Positions 1 through 8,638 of a DNA stretch of 64,000 bases are shown here, piece by piece (within the stretch, counting starts at the first letter, position 1; every line of letters starts with the position of its first letter). Both the position numbers and the translations under genes were made by a program. Below the pieces are notes generated by a model that did no database searches, had not been told where the DNA came from, and worked only from the letters and a program-made list of their open reading frames with translations. Origin of the DNA: Chryseobacterium artocarpi (GTDB taxonomy: Bacteria; Bacteroidota; Bacteroidia; Flavobacteriales; Weeksellaceae). The DNA lies in assembly GCF_001684975.1 (NCBI RefSeq), contig NZ_MAYH01000023.1, positions 310,001 to 374,000 on the forward strand, given 5' to 3'.

Positions 1-906
1 AGAAACAGTGAACCTTTCTTTTTGTTCTAAAGCTTTGATCATCAATGAATGTGCAGACTGGATAAGATCATCTTTTTTCTGTCTGAATTCTTCCATAATT
101 GGTCCTAAAAGCATTCCTTCGGTAGCAAAGGCATGTCCACCACAGTTCAGCCCGGATTCTATTCGGTATTCTGATACCCAAAGTCCTTTTTTCGCAAGAA
201 AATTTCCCTGAATCATTGCGGAACGGAAATCACTTACTTTAAGAATAATTTTCTTTTTTAATACGCCGTTTTCATCCGGAAAAAAATCATCAAATTCTTC
301 CATATAGCTGTACAAACGGGGATTCATTCCAGCCGAAAGAACCATAGAAGAAGATAATTTACTATTGGCAAAACCACGAAGTGAAGCATGCGCATCATTA
401 TACATAACAGGAAGCTGTTCATTCTTTTTATAGTTGTCTTTATCAACTTTTGTCATGATATTGACATCAATACTTCCTGGAGCTAAGTTGGTTTCAATAA
501 AATTCTTAATGCTTTCTCCCCAACTGTCCTTTTGAGAAATAAGTTGTTGCAGATTGTTTTTAAGGTCTGAAGTATTAGGCAGCATTGCCATAAAGTCTTT
601 CAAAGCCTCTTTATTCTTACTGATTTCCTGTTTGAAAGATTCAAACTTTTCGTTCACGATATCATCTACCATGTCCAGATAAGCAGTAATTCTTTTAGCT
701 CTGTAATCTTCTGTTTTGGTTGAAATTCCTAAATAAGTAAGATTAAACTTTTGATTATAAAAGTTCTTCATTTTTTCCAGAATCTCATCATCAATGATAG
801 AAATCACAGAAGAAATTCCATATTGTGCAACGCGGATCGGGCTGTCTATAGTATAAGCCAATCCCATTACCGGAATATGGAAATTGTGTAACGGTTTAGT
901 TGTCAT
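1..906 (-). CDS. Conserved protein of unknown function, C-terminal part beyond the window
   Basis: An open frame on the minus strand starts at the ATG at 906-904 and stays open to base 1, giving 302 residues without a stop. The N-terminus reads MTTKPLHNFHIPVMGLAYTI, followed by a DSPIRVAQYG segment, a Lys/Glu-rich helical middle and a conserved-looking GLNCGGHAFATEG near residue 260. I do not recognise a named family. The first strand-loop resembles the first beta-alpha unit of FMN-dependent nitronate monooxygenase-type barrels, and the GGHAFATEG stretch resembles the glycine-rich flavin loops of such barrels, but this is weak inference. No membrane segment or signal peptide is visible. It stands alone, 415 bases downstream of the end of the metal-efflux operon and on the same strand. 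Confidence 0.8.
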   Translation of the reverse strand, partial: MTTKPLHNFHIPVMGLAYTIDSPIRVAQYGISSVISIIDDEILEKMKNFYNQKFNLTYLGISTKTEDYRAKRITAYLDMVDDIVNEKFESFKQEISKNKEALKDFMAMLPNTSDLKNNLQQLISQKDSWGESIKNFIETNLAPGSIDVNIMTKVDKDNYKKNEQLPVMYNDAHASLRGFANSKLSSSMVLSAGMNPRLYSYMEEFDDFFPDENGVLKKKIILKVSDFRSAMIQGNFLAKKGLWVSEYRIESGLNCGGHAFATEGMLLGPIMEEFRQKKDDLIQSAHSLMIKALEQKERFTVS

Positions 907-1100
907 TATGTTTCAATAAAAGTTATTTATTTAATGCAACTAAAAATTCTTTCAACTAATTCACTGCTTAAAAGTATTGTTTTTTTAATTAATTATGCAG
1001 CAAATAATATATGGATTATTGAAAATATGTTAAAAGTCATTTTATTGATATGTTGAAATACATGAAGGCACAAAGCTTTTAAATAATAGATGTCTGTTTT

Positions 1101-1239
1101 TGCCACGAATGCCCGAATGTTTTAATATGACAGCCTTATTTTTATATCTAGGTCTTATAAATTTAACGCTCAAGCTTTTCATTTTGTAAGAGTCTCAGTT
1201 TTGCTTCTGAAATAAAACCATTCATTCATCCGTGCCGAT
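1101..1239. repeat. Degenerate copy of the CCACGAATGCACGAAT inverted repeat family
   Basis: The left end TGCCACGAATGCCCGAAT (1101-1118) and the right end ATTCATTCATCCGTGCCG (about 1221-1238) match the ends of the better copies at 36284 and 43116, in inverted orientation. The inside has drifted. It fills most of the 415-base gap between the efflux operon and the first gene; nothing else coding is seen in that gap. Confidence 0.5.
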
Positions 1240-1253
1240 GACAAATCACCATT

Positions 1254-1295
1254 AAAAAAGGTTTCATTTACTATAACAGTAAACAAAACCTTTTT
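1254..1295 (-). terminator. Terminator of the metal-efflux operon
   Basis: Outer arms AAAAAAGGTTT (1254-1264) and AAACCTTTTT (1286-1295) enclose inner arms TTTACT (1267-1272) and AGTAAA (1278-1283). It lies 27 bases after the stop codon of the adaptor gene on the minus strand and ends in a T-run on that strand. Confidence 0.8.
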
Positions 1296-1321
1296 CCTTT
1301 AAAAACTATTGATATAAGTGA

Positions 1322-2473
1322 TTATTCCGCTTTATTTTTTAACATCATCAGAAGACTGTAAGCTCCTTTCTGTACAATCTTTTTATCTTTTAAGAAATCA
1401 GCTTTCAGGATTTCTGTAAACTGATCATCTGAAATACCCGTTACCACAGGAATCATTTTATATTTTGATTTTCCAAGGTCTTCAAAAACATAATTCTTAT
1501 TTTCAAAAGCTACAACCGCGTCATTGGGAAGTCCTTGCGTATATCTGCTGCTGATATTCACTTCTGCGTTGATGTACATTCCTTTTACAAATTCTGTATT
1601 TGTAGTGGATAGTTTGGCTATAGCTGTTGCCGAACCACCATTTTCAATACTTGGAACAAGGCTTACAATTTTAGCATTCGATTTAAGATCTGGATTCTGA
1701 TTGTTATAAACGAGGATTTCCTGTCCTACTTTTACGTCATTGACATCGTTTTCAAACACTTTTAATTCCAAAAGTAATCCCGTAGGATTGATCAGCTCAA
1801 ATAAAGTATCTGCAGGATTGATGTATTGTCCGTTATTTACCAGGATTTTGCTTACAAAACCACTGAAAGGAGCATAAATATTGATTTTACTTCTGATATT
1901 CCCTGTACTTAAACCTTTTGCACTAATACCAATGATTCGAAGTTTTTCTTCAAGACCTTTCAAAGTGGCATTTAATGTTGAATAATCAGCCTGTGCAGTT
2001 TGTAATGTCTTATCACTGCTTGCTTTACTAGTGTTAAGGTCTTTCTGTCTGTTAAAGTTCAGTCTCGCTGCTTCCAATTGTGCTTTGGTTACCAGATAAT
2101 CTTGCTGTAACTGGATGAATTGCGGATCTTCTACCACGGCAAGTACCTGTCCTTTACTGAAATGGCTACCATTAATCACATTGATCGATTTGATATGCCC
2201 GCCCATAATGCTTGAAACGGAACTGATATGAGATGGAGAAATTTCAGCTTTTCCATTAAGGCGTACAAGTTTTTCCATATTCCTGTCTTGGATAGTTGTT
2301 GTGGTAATTCCAACCGATTTCATCTGCTGATCTGAAAGCTGAACGGTATCTTCACCACCCTTTGCGAATTTTGTGTTTTCGTAGACCGTTTTTTCCTCCT
2401 CTTTTTTGCCCGAACATGAAGATAAAGCAAATACTAAGGCTAAACTGTATATTGATATTATTTTGAATTGCAT
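1322..2473 (-). CDS. Efflux RND transporter periplasmic adaptor (HlyD/CusB family lipoprotein)
   Basis: A 383-residue membrane-fusion protein that bridges an RND pump to its outer-membrane channel. The N-terminus has a lipoprotein signal with lipobox LSSC (Cys about residue 20), followed by charged residues, so it is expected to be anchored as a lipoprotein facing the periplasm. A barrel-sandwich (lipoyl-like) half is seen at about residues 85-110 (GGHIKSINVINGSHFSKGQV), a helical hairpin follows at 115-180, the second lipoyl half is at about 200-225 (IYAPFSGFVSKILVNNGQYI), and beta-barrel and membrane-proximal domains come after. The gene lies 7 bases downstream of the CzcA-type pump fusion and is the last gene of the operon, before a strong hairpin terminator. 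No metal-binding His/Met cluster marks the substrate. Confidence 0.9.
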   Translation of the reverse strand: MQFKIISIYSLALVFALSSCSGKKEEEKTVYENTKFAKGGEDTVQLSDQQMKSVGITTTTIQDRNMEKLVRLNGKAEISPSHISSVSSIMGGHIKSINVINGSHFSKGQVLAVVEDPQFIQLQQDYLVTKAQLEAARLNFNRQKDLNTSKASSDKTLQTAQADYSTLNATLKGLEEKLRIIGISAKGLSTGNIRSKINIYAPFSGFVSKILVNNGQYINPADTLFELINPTGLLLELKVFENDVNDVKVGQEILVYNNQNPDLKSNAKIVSLVPSIENGGSATAIAKLSTTNTEFVKGMYINAEVNISSRYTQGLPNDAVVAFENKNYVFEDLGKSKYKMIPVVTGISDDQFTEILKADFLKDKKIVQKGAYSLLMMLKNKAE

Positions 2474-2480
2474 TATGCTG

Positions 2481-5400
2481 TTATTTTGAAATTAAGAAGT
2501 TAAGTTCTGCTCCAATCTGATTGAGTCTTTCAAGACTATCGATATAATCTGCTTTGGTTTTTACGGCTTGATTGACCAGGATTACCCAGTTTAGATAATC
2601 AATTTCTCCTACGTCCATCTGCTTTTGTGCAGTTTTTAAAATAGTTTCAGATTTTGGAAGCTGTTTCTGTTCATAATTTTCAATGATTTTTTGCTGATTT
2701 ATGTAGTTGTTCAATTGTTGCTTTAATCTGTTTTTAAGCTCAATTTCCTTTCTTTGGAATTGATTTTCAGTAATGGCAATCTTTGCTTCTGCTGCCTTTG
2801 CCAATGCTTTCTGCCCTTTAGTAAACAATGGTATTCCCACACCTACCTGAACTGAATTAAAACGGTTATTGTTAATATTCTTCATGCTTTGGTTGGCATA
2901 ACCTATAAGAAGTTCAGGAAGCAATCTGCTTTTTTCAAGCTGTACTTCCGCCTCACCTACTTTGATTTGCTGCTGTAAATACTGAAGTTCAGGATGTTGC
3001 TTTACCATTTCCTCAGAAACCTGAAGCCCAATATTAATGATAGGTTGATCTGCAATGGGTTGATAAGACTTTTCAGACTGAAGAAGTAACTGAAGCTGTA
3101 GTTTGGCAATATTCAGATCGTTTTCAAGAGAATTCAACTGTACTTTAATTTGTTCTTTCTGAATCTCTGCTGTAGATTCTTCTAAAATATTGGCTTCTCC
3201 TTTCTTTAATCTTAGTCCGGCTTTATCAGCAAAATTGTTGTATAACTGGCTGATATATTCCAAAACTTTTTTCTTTTCCTGAAGTACTAAAATTCTATAG
3301 AAAACATCTGTAACTTCTTTGGTCAGCTGTGTTTTTGTAAGATTCTGATTGATCACACTTGCATTCCATTCAGCATTCAGCATCTGTTTTCTTTTGGTAT
3401 AAACGGTTGGAAAGCTGAACCTTTGGGAAATCCCGAATGAATTGTCTGTTTCCTCTCCCTGAATCTGTCCGAATGCTCCGGTAACTTCCAGCTGAGGGAG
3501 ATCCAGATAACTGGCTTTTAATTTTTCCTGATAATCAGAGATTAATTTTGTGCTTTTAAGTGTTCCGTTTTGTTGGTAAGCTTTTTCAAGTGCTTCTTCA
3601 AAAGTAATGTTTTCCTGAGCCTGAAAGCTTCCGAAAGAAATCAATAATAAGACAACAGACAATTTTTTATAGTTTATTTTTTTAGAGAATTTCATTTTAT
3701 CTTTATTAATATGTTCAAATAAGACGTAAAGGATTGGAAGAACAAACAGTGTTAAAAGGGTGGCAAGCATCAATCCCCCGATTACTACTGTTGCCAGAGG
3801 TCTTTGTACTTCTGCTCCGGCACCGTTACTTATCGCCATTGGAAGGAATCCTAGTGATGCTACAAAAGCAGTCATCAAAACCGGACGAAGCCTGATTCTT
3901 GTCCCCATCAGTACAATTCTGCTGGTGTTATTTATTCCGTTCTTTTTCAATCGGTTAAATTCTGATATTAAAACAATTCCATTAAGTACAGCGACCCCAA
4001 ATAAGGCAATGAATCCAACTCCGGCACTGATACTGAAAGGCATACCTCTTAACGCAAGAAAATACACACCTCCGATGGCTGATAAAGGAATTGCAGTATA
4101 GATCAGCAAACTATGTTTTACAGAACCGAAAGCAAAAAATAAGAGTAAGAAAATCATGACCAATGAAATAGGAACTGCAACTCCAAGTCTTGCTTTTGCT
4201 TCATTTAAGTTTTCAAAAGTTCCTCCATAAGAAATAGTGTACCCTGGGGAGAATGTAAGATTTTTACCAACTTTCTGCTGAAGTTCTTCCACCACAGTCT
4301 GTACATCTTTTCCTCTTGCATTAAAGCCGATGATAATCCTTCTTTTGGTATCTTCCCTTTGGATCTGATTCGGGCTGTCTTTTAGTTCTACTTTTGCAAG
4401 CTGAGATAAAGGTATTTGCTCCCCTGAAGCCGTAGGAACCAATAAATTCTGAATACTTGTAATGTCTTTTTTATGTTCATTATCCATACGGACAACAATG
4501 TCAAACTTTTTCTCACCTTCATATAATGCTCCTGCCGTTTGTCCTGCAAATGCCATGTTGATGACCCTATTGATTTCTGCAACCGAAATATTATATCTGG
4601 ATAACTCGGAACGGTTATAATCAATGACCACCTGTGGGGCTCCTTCAACAGGTTCTATATAAAGGTCTTGGGCTCCTTTTACTGTATTGATAATGCTTCC
4701 GAGCTTTTTGGCATAGGTTGTAAGACTATCAAGGTCTTCACCATAGATTTTACAAACGATATCCTGTCTTGCTCCGGTCATCAGTTCATTAAAACGCATT
4801 TGTACAGGAAACTGGAAACTGGTTGTTAATCCAGGAATTACGCTCAATGCTTTGCTCATTTTTTCAGAAAGTTCCGGGAAAGAGGTTGCAGATGTCCATT
4901 CTTTTTTAGGTTTTAAAACAATAATCATATCTCCTGCGTCCATCGGCATTGGTTCTGTAGGAATCTCTGCACTACCGATCTTAACAACGATCTTCTGTAC
5001 TTCCGGAAACTGTTTTAAAAGAATACTGGAGGCTTGTGTCGTTACTTTTTTCGTTTCATTAATGTTACTTCCCTGAAGAATTCTCATTTCAACGGCAAAA
5101 TCACCTTCTTCCAAAGACGGAATAAATTCTCCTCCCATTCTTGAAAGAGTGAAAACAGCACCGGCAAAAAGTACCAGAACACCAATAATAATTGTTTTTC
5201 TGAACTTTAAAGCTTTCATCAGAAACTTTTGATGTCCAAATTCTATTTTAGACATTACTCTATCAGAAATATTGTCTTTTTCTTTTTTCTTTCTGCTTAA
5301 AACCAATGAACTCATCATAGGAATATAAGTAAGGGAAAGAATAAATGCTCCTATTAACGCAAAGGCAACAGTCTGAGCCATAGGTTTAAACATTTTCCCT

Positions 5401-6818
5401 TCAATTCCCTGAAGTGTAAAAATCGGAAGGTATACAATCAGGATAATAATCTGTCCGAAAACAGCACTGTTAACCATTTTAGTAGCAGAACTGGAAACCT
5501 GATCATCCATTTCCTTTTTGCTGAGCATATTGTCTTTTCCAAAATGTTTTTTATGTGCCAGCTGATGCAGAACGGCTTCCACAATAATAACGGCACCATC
5601 TACAATAAGCCCGAAATCTAATGCTCCAAGACTCATCAGGTTTCCTCCTACTCCAAAGATATTCATCATGATAATGGCAAAAAGCATTGCCAAAGGAATG
5701 ACTGATGCTACCAATAATCCTGCTCTGAAATTTCCAAGGAATAAAACAAGAATGAAAACTACGATTAAAGCACCTTCCATCAAGTTGGTTTTCACGGTGC
5801 TGATGGTATTATTAACCATTTTCGCACGATCAAGGAAAGGTTCAATCACAACTCCTTCCGGTAAAGATTCCTGTATTTTTTCAAGCCTTTGCTTGATGTT
5901 ACCAATGACTACATTAGCATTTTCACCTTTAAGCATTAATACAATGGCTCCGGATACTTCTCCCGTGTCGTTATAGGTCATGGCTCCATATCTTGTAGCA
6001 TATCCGATCTTCACATCAGCTACATCTTTTATATGAACAGGAATTCCTTCTTTTGTTTCCGCAACCTGAATGCTTCCTATATCTTCCTTTGTTCCTAAAA
6101 GCCCTTCACTTCTGATAAAAAGTACAGTTTCTTTTTTTTCGATATAGGCACCTCCTGTATTTTGGTTGTTGTTCTCCAAAGCTGTAAAAACATCATTGAT
6201 ATTGATATTAAATGCCTGAAGTTTATTAGGATTAATAGCAATTTCGTACTGTTTCAGCTTGCCACCGAAGCTGCTGACATCTGCTACTCCTTTGGTTCCT
6301 AATAACTGGCGTCTCACCACCCAATCCTGAATAGTTCTAAGTTCCGTTTCATCATACACATTTTCATAACCTTTCTTGGCTCTTACCACATATTGGAAAA
6401 TTTCACCCAATCCCGTAGAAATAGGTCCCAGCTCAGGCTTTCCGATTCCTTCCGGAATATTATTCTGAACAAGCTGCAGCCGCTCCTGAACTTGCTGACG
6501 TGCCCAATACACATCAGTATCATCATTAAAAACTACAGTTACCAATGAAAGCCCAAATCTTGAAAGGCTTCGGAGTTCTGTAATTCCACTGATGTTACTG
6601 GTTGCCTGCTCAATGGGAAATGTTACGAGACGCTCGATATCTGCAGCACCATACGATGGCGCAGTAGTAATAATCTGAACCTGATTGTTGGTGATATCAG
6701 GCTGAGCATCAATAGGAAGTTTGGTTGTTTCATATACTCCGAATAGGACTAAACCTATGGTGAACAGAGCAATGATGAGTTTATTCTTTACAGAAAACTC
6801 AATAATTTTGTTTAACAT
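2481..6818 (-). CDS. CzcA-type heavy-metal RND pump fused to a TolC-like outer-membrane channel
   Basis: The protein has 1445 residues. Residues 1 to about 1040 are a complete HME-RND pump (start MLNKIIEFSVKNKL, twelve membrane segments, two periplasmic loops). TM4 carries DFGLIVDGAVIIVE, with the Asp, Asp and Glu of the CzcA-type (Zn/Co/Cd/Ni) proton relay rather than the CusA pattern, so divalent cations are the likely substrate. Residues about 1042-1445 are an outer-membrane efflux protein with two heptad-rich helical repeats. The join contains MKFSKKINYKK followed by a hydrophobic stretch ending FGSFQAQ, which looks like the former signal peptide of the channel. An internal ATG (3695-3693) with an A-rich upstream could start the channel separately. 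Pump-channel fusions of this kind are known in Bacteroidota. The adaptor gene follows directly. Confidence 0.92.
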   Translation of the reverse strand: MLNKIIEFSVKNKLIIALFTIGLVLFGVYETTKLPIDAQPDITNNQVQIITTAPSYGAADIERLVTFPIEQATSNISGITELRSLSRFGLSLVTVVFNDDTDVYWARQQVQERLQLVQNNIPEGIGKPELGPISTGLGEIFQYVVRAKKGYENVYDETELRTIQDWVVRRQLLGTKGVADVSSFGGKLKQYEIAINPNKLQAFNININDVFTALENNNQNTGGAYIEKKETVLFIRSEGLLGTKEDIGSIQVAETKEGIPVHIKDVADVKIGYATRYGAMTYNDTGEVSGAIVLMLKGENANVVIGNIKQRLEKIQESLPEGVVIEPFLDRAKMVNNTISTVKTNLMEGALIVVFILVLFLGNFRAGLLVASVIPLAMLFAIIMMNIFGVGGNLMSLGALDFGLIVDGAVIIVEAVLHQLAHKKHFGKDNMLSKKEMDDQVSSSATKMVNSAVFGQIIILIVYLPIFTLQGIEGKMFKPMAQTVAFALIGAFILSLTYIPMMSSLVLSRKKKEKDNISDRVMSKIEFGHQKFLMKALKFRKTIIIGVLVLFAGAVFTLSRMGGEFIPSLEEGDFAVEMRILQGSNINETKKVTTQASSILLKQFPEVQKIVVKIGSAEIPTEPMPMDAGDMIIVLKPKKEWTSATSFPELSEKMSKALSVIPGLTTSFQFPVQMRFNELMTGARQDIVCKIYGEDLDSLTTYAKKLGSIINTVKGAQDLYIEPVEGAPQVVIDYNRSELSRYNISVAEINRVINMAFAGQTAGALYEGEKKFDIVVRMDNEHKKDITSIQNLLVPTASGEQIPLSQLAKVELKDSPNQIQREDTKRRIIIGFNARGKDVQTVVEELQQKVGKNLTFSPGYTISYGGTFENLNEAKARLGVAVPISLVMIFLLLFFAFGSVKHSLLIYTAIPLSAIGGVYFLALRGMPFSISAGVGFIALFGVAVLNGIVLISEFNRLKKNGINNTSRIVLMGTRIRLRPVLMTAFVASLGFLPMAISNGAGAEVQRPLATVVIGGLMLATLLTLFVLPILYVLFEHINKDKMKFSKKINYKKLSVVLLLISFGSFQAQENITFEEALEKAYQQNGTLKSTKLISDYQEKLKASYLDLPQLEVTGAFGQIQGEETDNSFGISQRFSFPTVYTKRKQMLNAEWNASVINQNLTKTQLTKEVTDVFYRILVLQEKKKVLEYISQLYNNFADKAGLRLKKGEANILEESTAEIQKEQIKVQLNSLENDLNIAKLQLQLLLQSEKSYQPIADQPIINIGLQVSEEMVKQHPELQYLQQQIKVGEAEVQLEKSRLLPELLIGYANQSMKNINNNRFNSVQVGVGIPLFTKGQKALAKAAEAKIAITENQFQRKEIELKNRLKQQLNNYINQQKIIENYEQKQLPKSETILKTAQKQMDVGEIDYLNWVILVNQAVKTKADYIDSLERLNQIGAELNFLISK

Positions 6819-6894
6819 GAAAAAATTATTAATTGAGAACTTGTAGCATGTATAAAAACTTCCAGAATTTGTTCTGAACTATAAAATCTTTAAA

Positions 6895-6914
6895 CACTTA
6901 AGAAATTTTAAGTG
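6895..6914. promoter_or_regulatory. Short palindrome upstream of the pump gene
   Basis: CACTTAA and TTAAGTG arms separated by six bases, 77 bases upstream of the pump start in the 252-base gap after the small His-rich gene. It could be an operator or mRNA hairpin within the efflux operon leader. No T-run follows on the minus strand, so it is not an evident terminator. Confidence 0.35.
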
Positions 6915-7070
6915 AAAGTTATAAGCTCATAAAGCACACTTTATTTTATGAAAATATTAGTGAACTCATGTCGGAACAGCATTCAGTATGCTACAGGTTG
7001 TATTGATAAATAATAGGAATTGACAGCTTTAGACAAAAGTTTAAAGCATTGATTTTCAATTTTAAATCAA

Positions 7071-7433
7071 TTAAGAAAGCCGCGGAGGCTGGAAAATATT
7101 GGAAAGGTAAAGGTTTGAGAAGTCCTTTTCCTGATAAATACTGTTTTTCTGAGGAATTTTAAATTCCTTGGGTTTCTGGATTTTAAATGTAAGTTCTGGA
7201 AGCTGTGCATGAACGGTCAATACAATCGGAGGATTGATAAAAGGTAGTTTTTGATCAGCATCCCAGTCGGCATCTTTTTTATGGTTGTCATAGTGTTCCA
7301 TGACGAATTCCGAAAGATTTCCGTGATATTCCATATAATGTTCCACAAACATAGGCACCTTGAGTACTTCCCCCGCATTGGTGGTAGCCAGCACATACAT
7401 CATCGAACATAATATGGAGAACCATTTTAACAT
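7071..7433 (-). CDS. Small His-rich exported protein of the metal-efflux operon
   Basis: 120 residues. The N-terminus (MLKWFSILCSMMYVLATTNA) looks like a signal peptide. A cluster of His, Glu, Tyr and Asp follows at about residues 30-60 (VEHYMEYHGNLSEFVMEHYD, then NHKKDADWD), suggestive of metal binding. The C-terminal half is Pro/Lys-rich. It is the first gene upstream of the CzcA-type pump on the same strand, with a 252-base gap. I cannot name a family; a periplasmic metal-binding accessory is inference from composition and position. A -7-like TATATTTG lies at 7446-7439, so close to the first ATG that translation may instead begin at Met11 or Met12, or the mRNA may be nearly leaderless. Confidence 0.65.
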   Translation of the reverse strand: MLKWFSILCSMMYVLATTNAGEVLKVPMFVEHYMEYHGNLSEFVMEHYDNHKKDADWDADQKLPFINPPIVLTVHAQLPELTFKIQKPKEFKIPQKNSIYQEKDFSNLYLSNIFQPPRLS

Positions 7434-7641
7434 TACTGCAAATATAGGGCTTAAATTTTTTCTGAGGAAAATGTAGAAGATTAATTTTTGTTTAATAAAG
7501 AGGTTTTCAGTTGGTTTTAAAACATGAACTTTATTTAAAATTTATATTTTGAGTTTTAACGTTTTAAAAAGCATTAAGATCTTAAATCAACGTTATTTAA
7601 AGATGAATTTCACTTAATGATTTGTAGTTATAATATTTTAC

Positions 7642-8211
7642 TTAAAGCTTTGATTTAAGTCTACTCAATGTTTCCTGCGAAATATTAAGATAAGATGCAA
7701 CCATTTTATTGGAAAGCCTTCGTACAATAATTGGGTTCTCTTCCAATAACTGACGATATTTTTCCAATGCATCCTGAACAAGGAAAGACATAAGACGTTT
7801 GGTATTGGTAACATAGGCTATTTCAAGGTAAATCCTGTAAAACTTTTCCCATTTCGGAACAATATCAAGGAGGTGATAAAAGTCTTTATGGGTAATATAG
7901 AAAACTTCGGTATCTTCTACTGCCTGTATGAATTCTTCAGAAGGTTCGGAAGTGATAAAACTAACTAATGCAGTCGCAAACTGGTTTTCAAAAGCAAAAT
8001 ACCTTGTAGAATCCTGCCCTTCTTCATTGATAAAGAATATCCTGAGGCATCCGCTTGCTACAAAAAATGTTTTCTGGCTGGATTGTCCGGTGGTAAGAAG
8101 TAATTCGTTCTTTTTTAATCTGATCGGTTTAAAATAAGACAAAATGGTAGCCAGTTCTTCTTCTGTTACCGAGATTTTTTCTTTGATATATAGAGCCAAC
8201 TGTTCTTCCAT
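7642..8211 (-). CDS. Crp/Fnr family transcriptional regulator
   Basis: 189 residues with an N-terminal cyclic-nucleotide-binding beta-roll (about residues 15-115) and a short C-terminal helix-turn-helix ending SYLNISQETLSRLKSKL. This is the arrangement of the short Crp/Fnr regulators common in flavobacteria. The canonical phosphate-binding cassette with Arg and the Fe-S cysteines of Fnr are not evident, so the ligand is unknown. It is transcribed away from the MATE gene at 8639 across a roughly 430-base gap, and is followed by the metal-efflux genes on the same strand without an obvious operon link. Confidence 0.85.
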   Translation of the reverse strand: MEEQLALYIKEKISVTEEELATILSYFKPIRLKKNELLLTTGQSSQKTFFVASGCLRIFFINEEGQDSTRYFAFENQFATALVSFITSEPSEEFIQAVEDTEVFYITHKDFYHLLDIVPKWEKFYRIYLEIAYVTNTKRLMSFLVQDALEKYRQLLEENPIIVRRLSNKMVASYLNISQETLSRLKSKL

Positions 8212-8413
8212 GAATATAGATCAATCATTGGCAAATGTAGTAATAAATGCTTTACTCATCGTCGTTTTACTAATCTCGACAACATATTTCACAAAATCTT
8301 TTTTTATCAGACTCTGGAAAATAATGATCCAATGGTTTCTGTGTATTTGAAGATCACGACAATAAAATAATGATATATTCCTTTTCACGGAGTATTTATT
8401 CCCTATGAGGGAC

Positions 8414-8443
8414 TTTATATTAGGTTTCTGGCTGGTAAGTTTG
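8414..8443 (+). promoter_or_regulatory. Predicted promoter of the first MATE gene
   Basis: TTTA (8414-8417), 18 bases, then TAAGTTTG (8436-8443), which fits the Bacteroidota -7 consensus TAnnTTTG exactly and the -33 TTTG in three of four bases. The projected start near 8450 lies directly before the palindrome at 8454-8476. Confidence 0.5.
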
Positions 8444-8453
8444 CAAATGCTGA

Positions 8454-8476
8454 TTATTTAGAATTATTCTTAATAA
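8454..8476. promoter_or_regulatory. 23-base palindromic operator (candidate iron box) of the MATE gene
   Basis: Half-sites TTATTTAGAAT and ATTCTTAATAA surround one central base; ten of eleven pairs are symmetric. The same motif is found immediately upstream of the siderophore receptor gene (19346-19368). The position just downstream of the -7 element suits a repressor of the Fur or DtxR type, which is inference. Confidence 0.6.
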
Positions 8477-8514
8477 TAAAAATAACTCAATAAAAATAAT
8501 AGTACGTGTTCGTT

Positions 8515-8611
8515 GAAAGCTGGAAAATAAGCAAGGCATATTTTGTTGATTAAAAGATAAACAGATTTAATTTTTATTTACAAATGCCTTCTTATCACTT
8601 ATCCAGCTTTC
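8515..8611 (+). promoter_or_regulatory. Long inverted repeat in the leader of the MATE gene
   Basis: GAAAGCTGG (8515-8523) pairs exactly with CCAGCTTTC (8603-8611), and AATAAGCAAGGCAT (8526-8539) pairs with ATGCCTT plus CTTAT (8584-8595), leaving a roughly 44-base AT-rich loop. The stem ends 10 bases before the first ATG and 28 before the likely start. It may be a regulatory mRNA leader or the remains of a small inverted-repeat element. The rest of the 8212-8620 gap holds only the promoter and operator listed separately. Confidence 0.5.
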
Positions 8612-8638
8612 TTTTACTTAATGATTTACAGCAAAACA

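Noticed and set aside
3760..4101. 113-codon open frame on the plus strand
   Set aside because: It lies wholly inside the RND pump gene on the opposite strand, has low-complexity composition and no family character.
5668..5976. 102-codon open frame on the plus strand
   Set aside because: Antisense to a conserved membrane part of the pump; an artefact of its codon use.
7609..8633. Direct repeat ACTTAATGATTT on both sides of the first Crp gene
   Set aside because: Twelve AT-rich bases twice in 1 kb can arise by chance; no element ends or target duplication fit.
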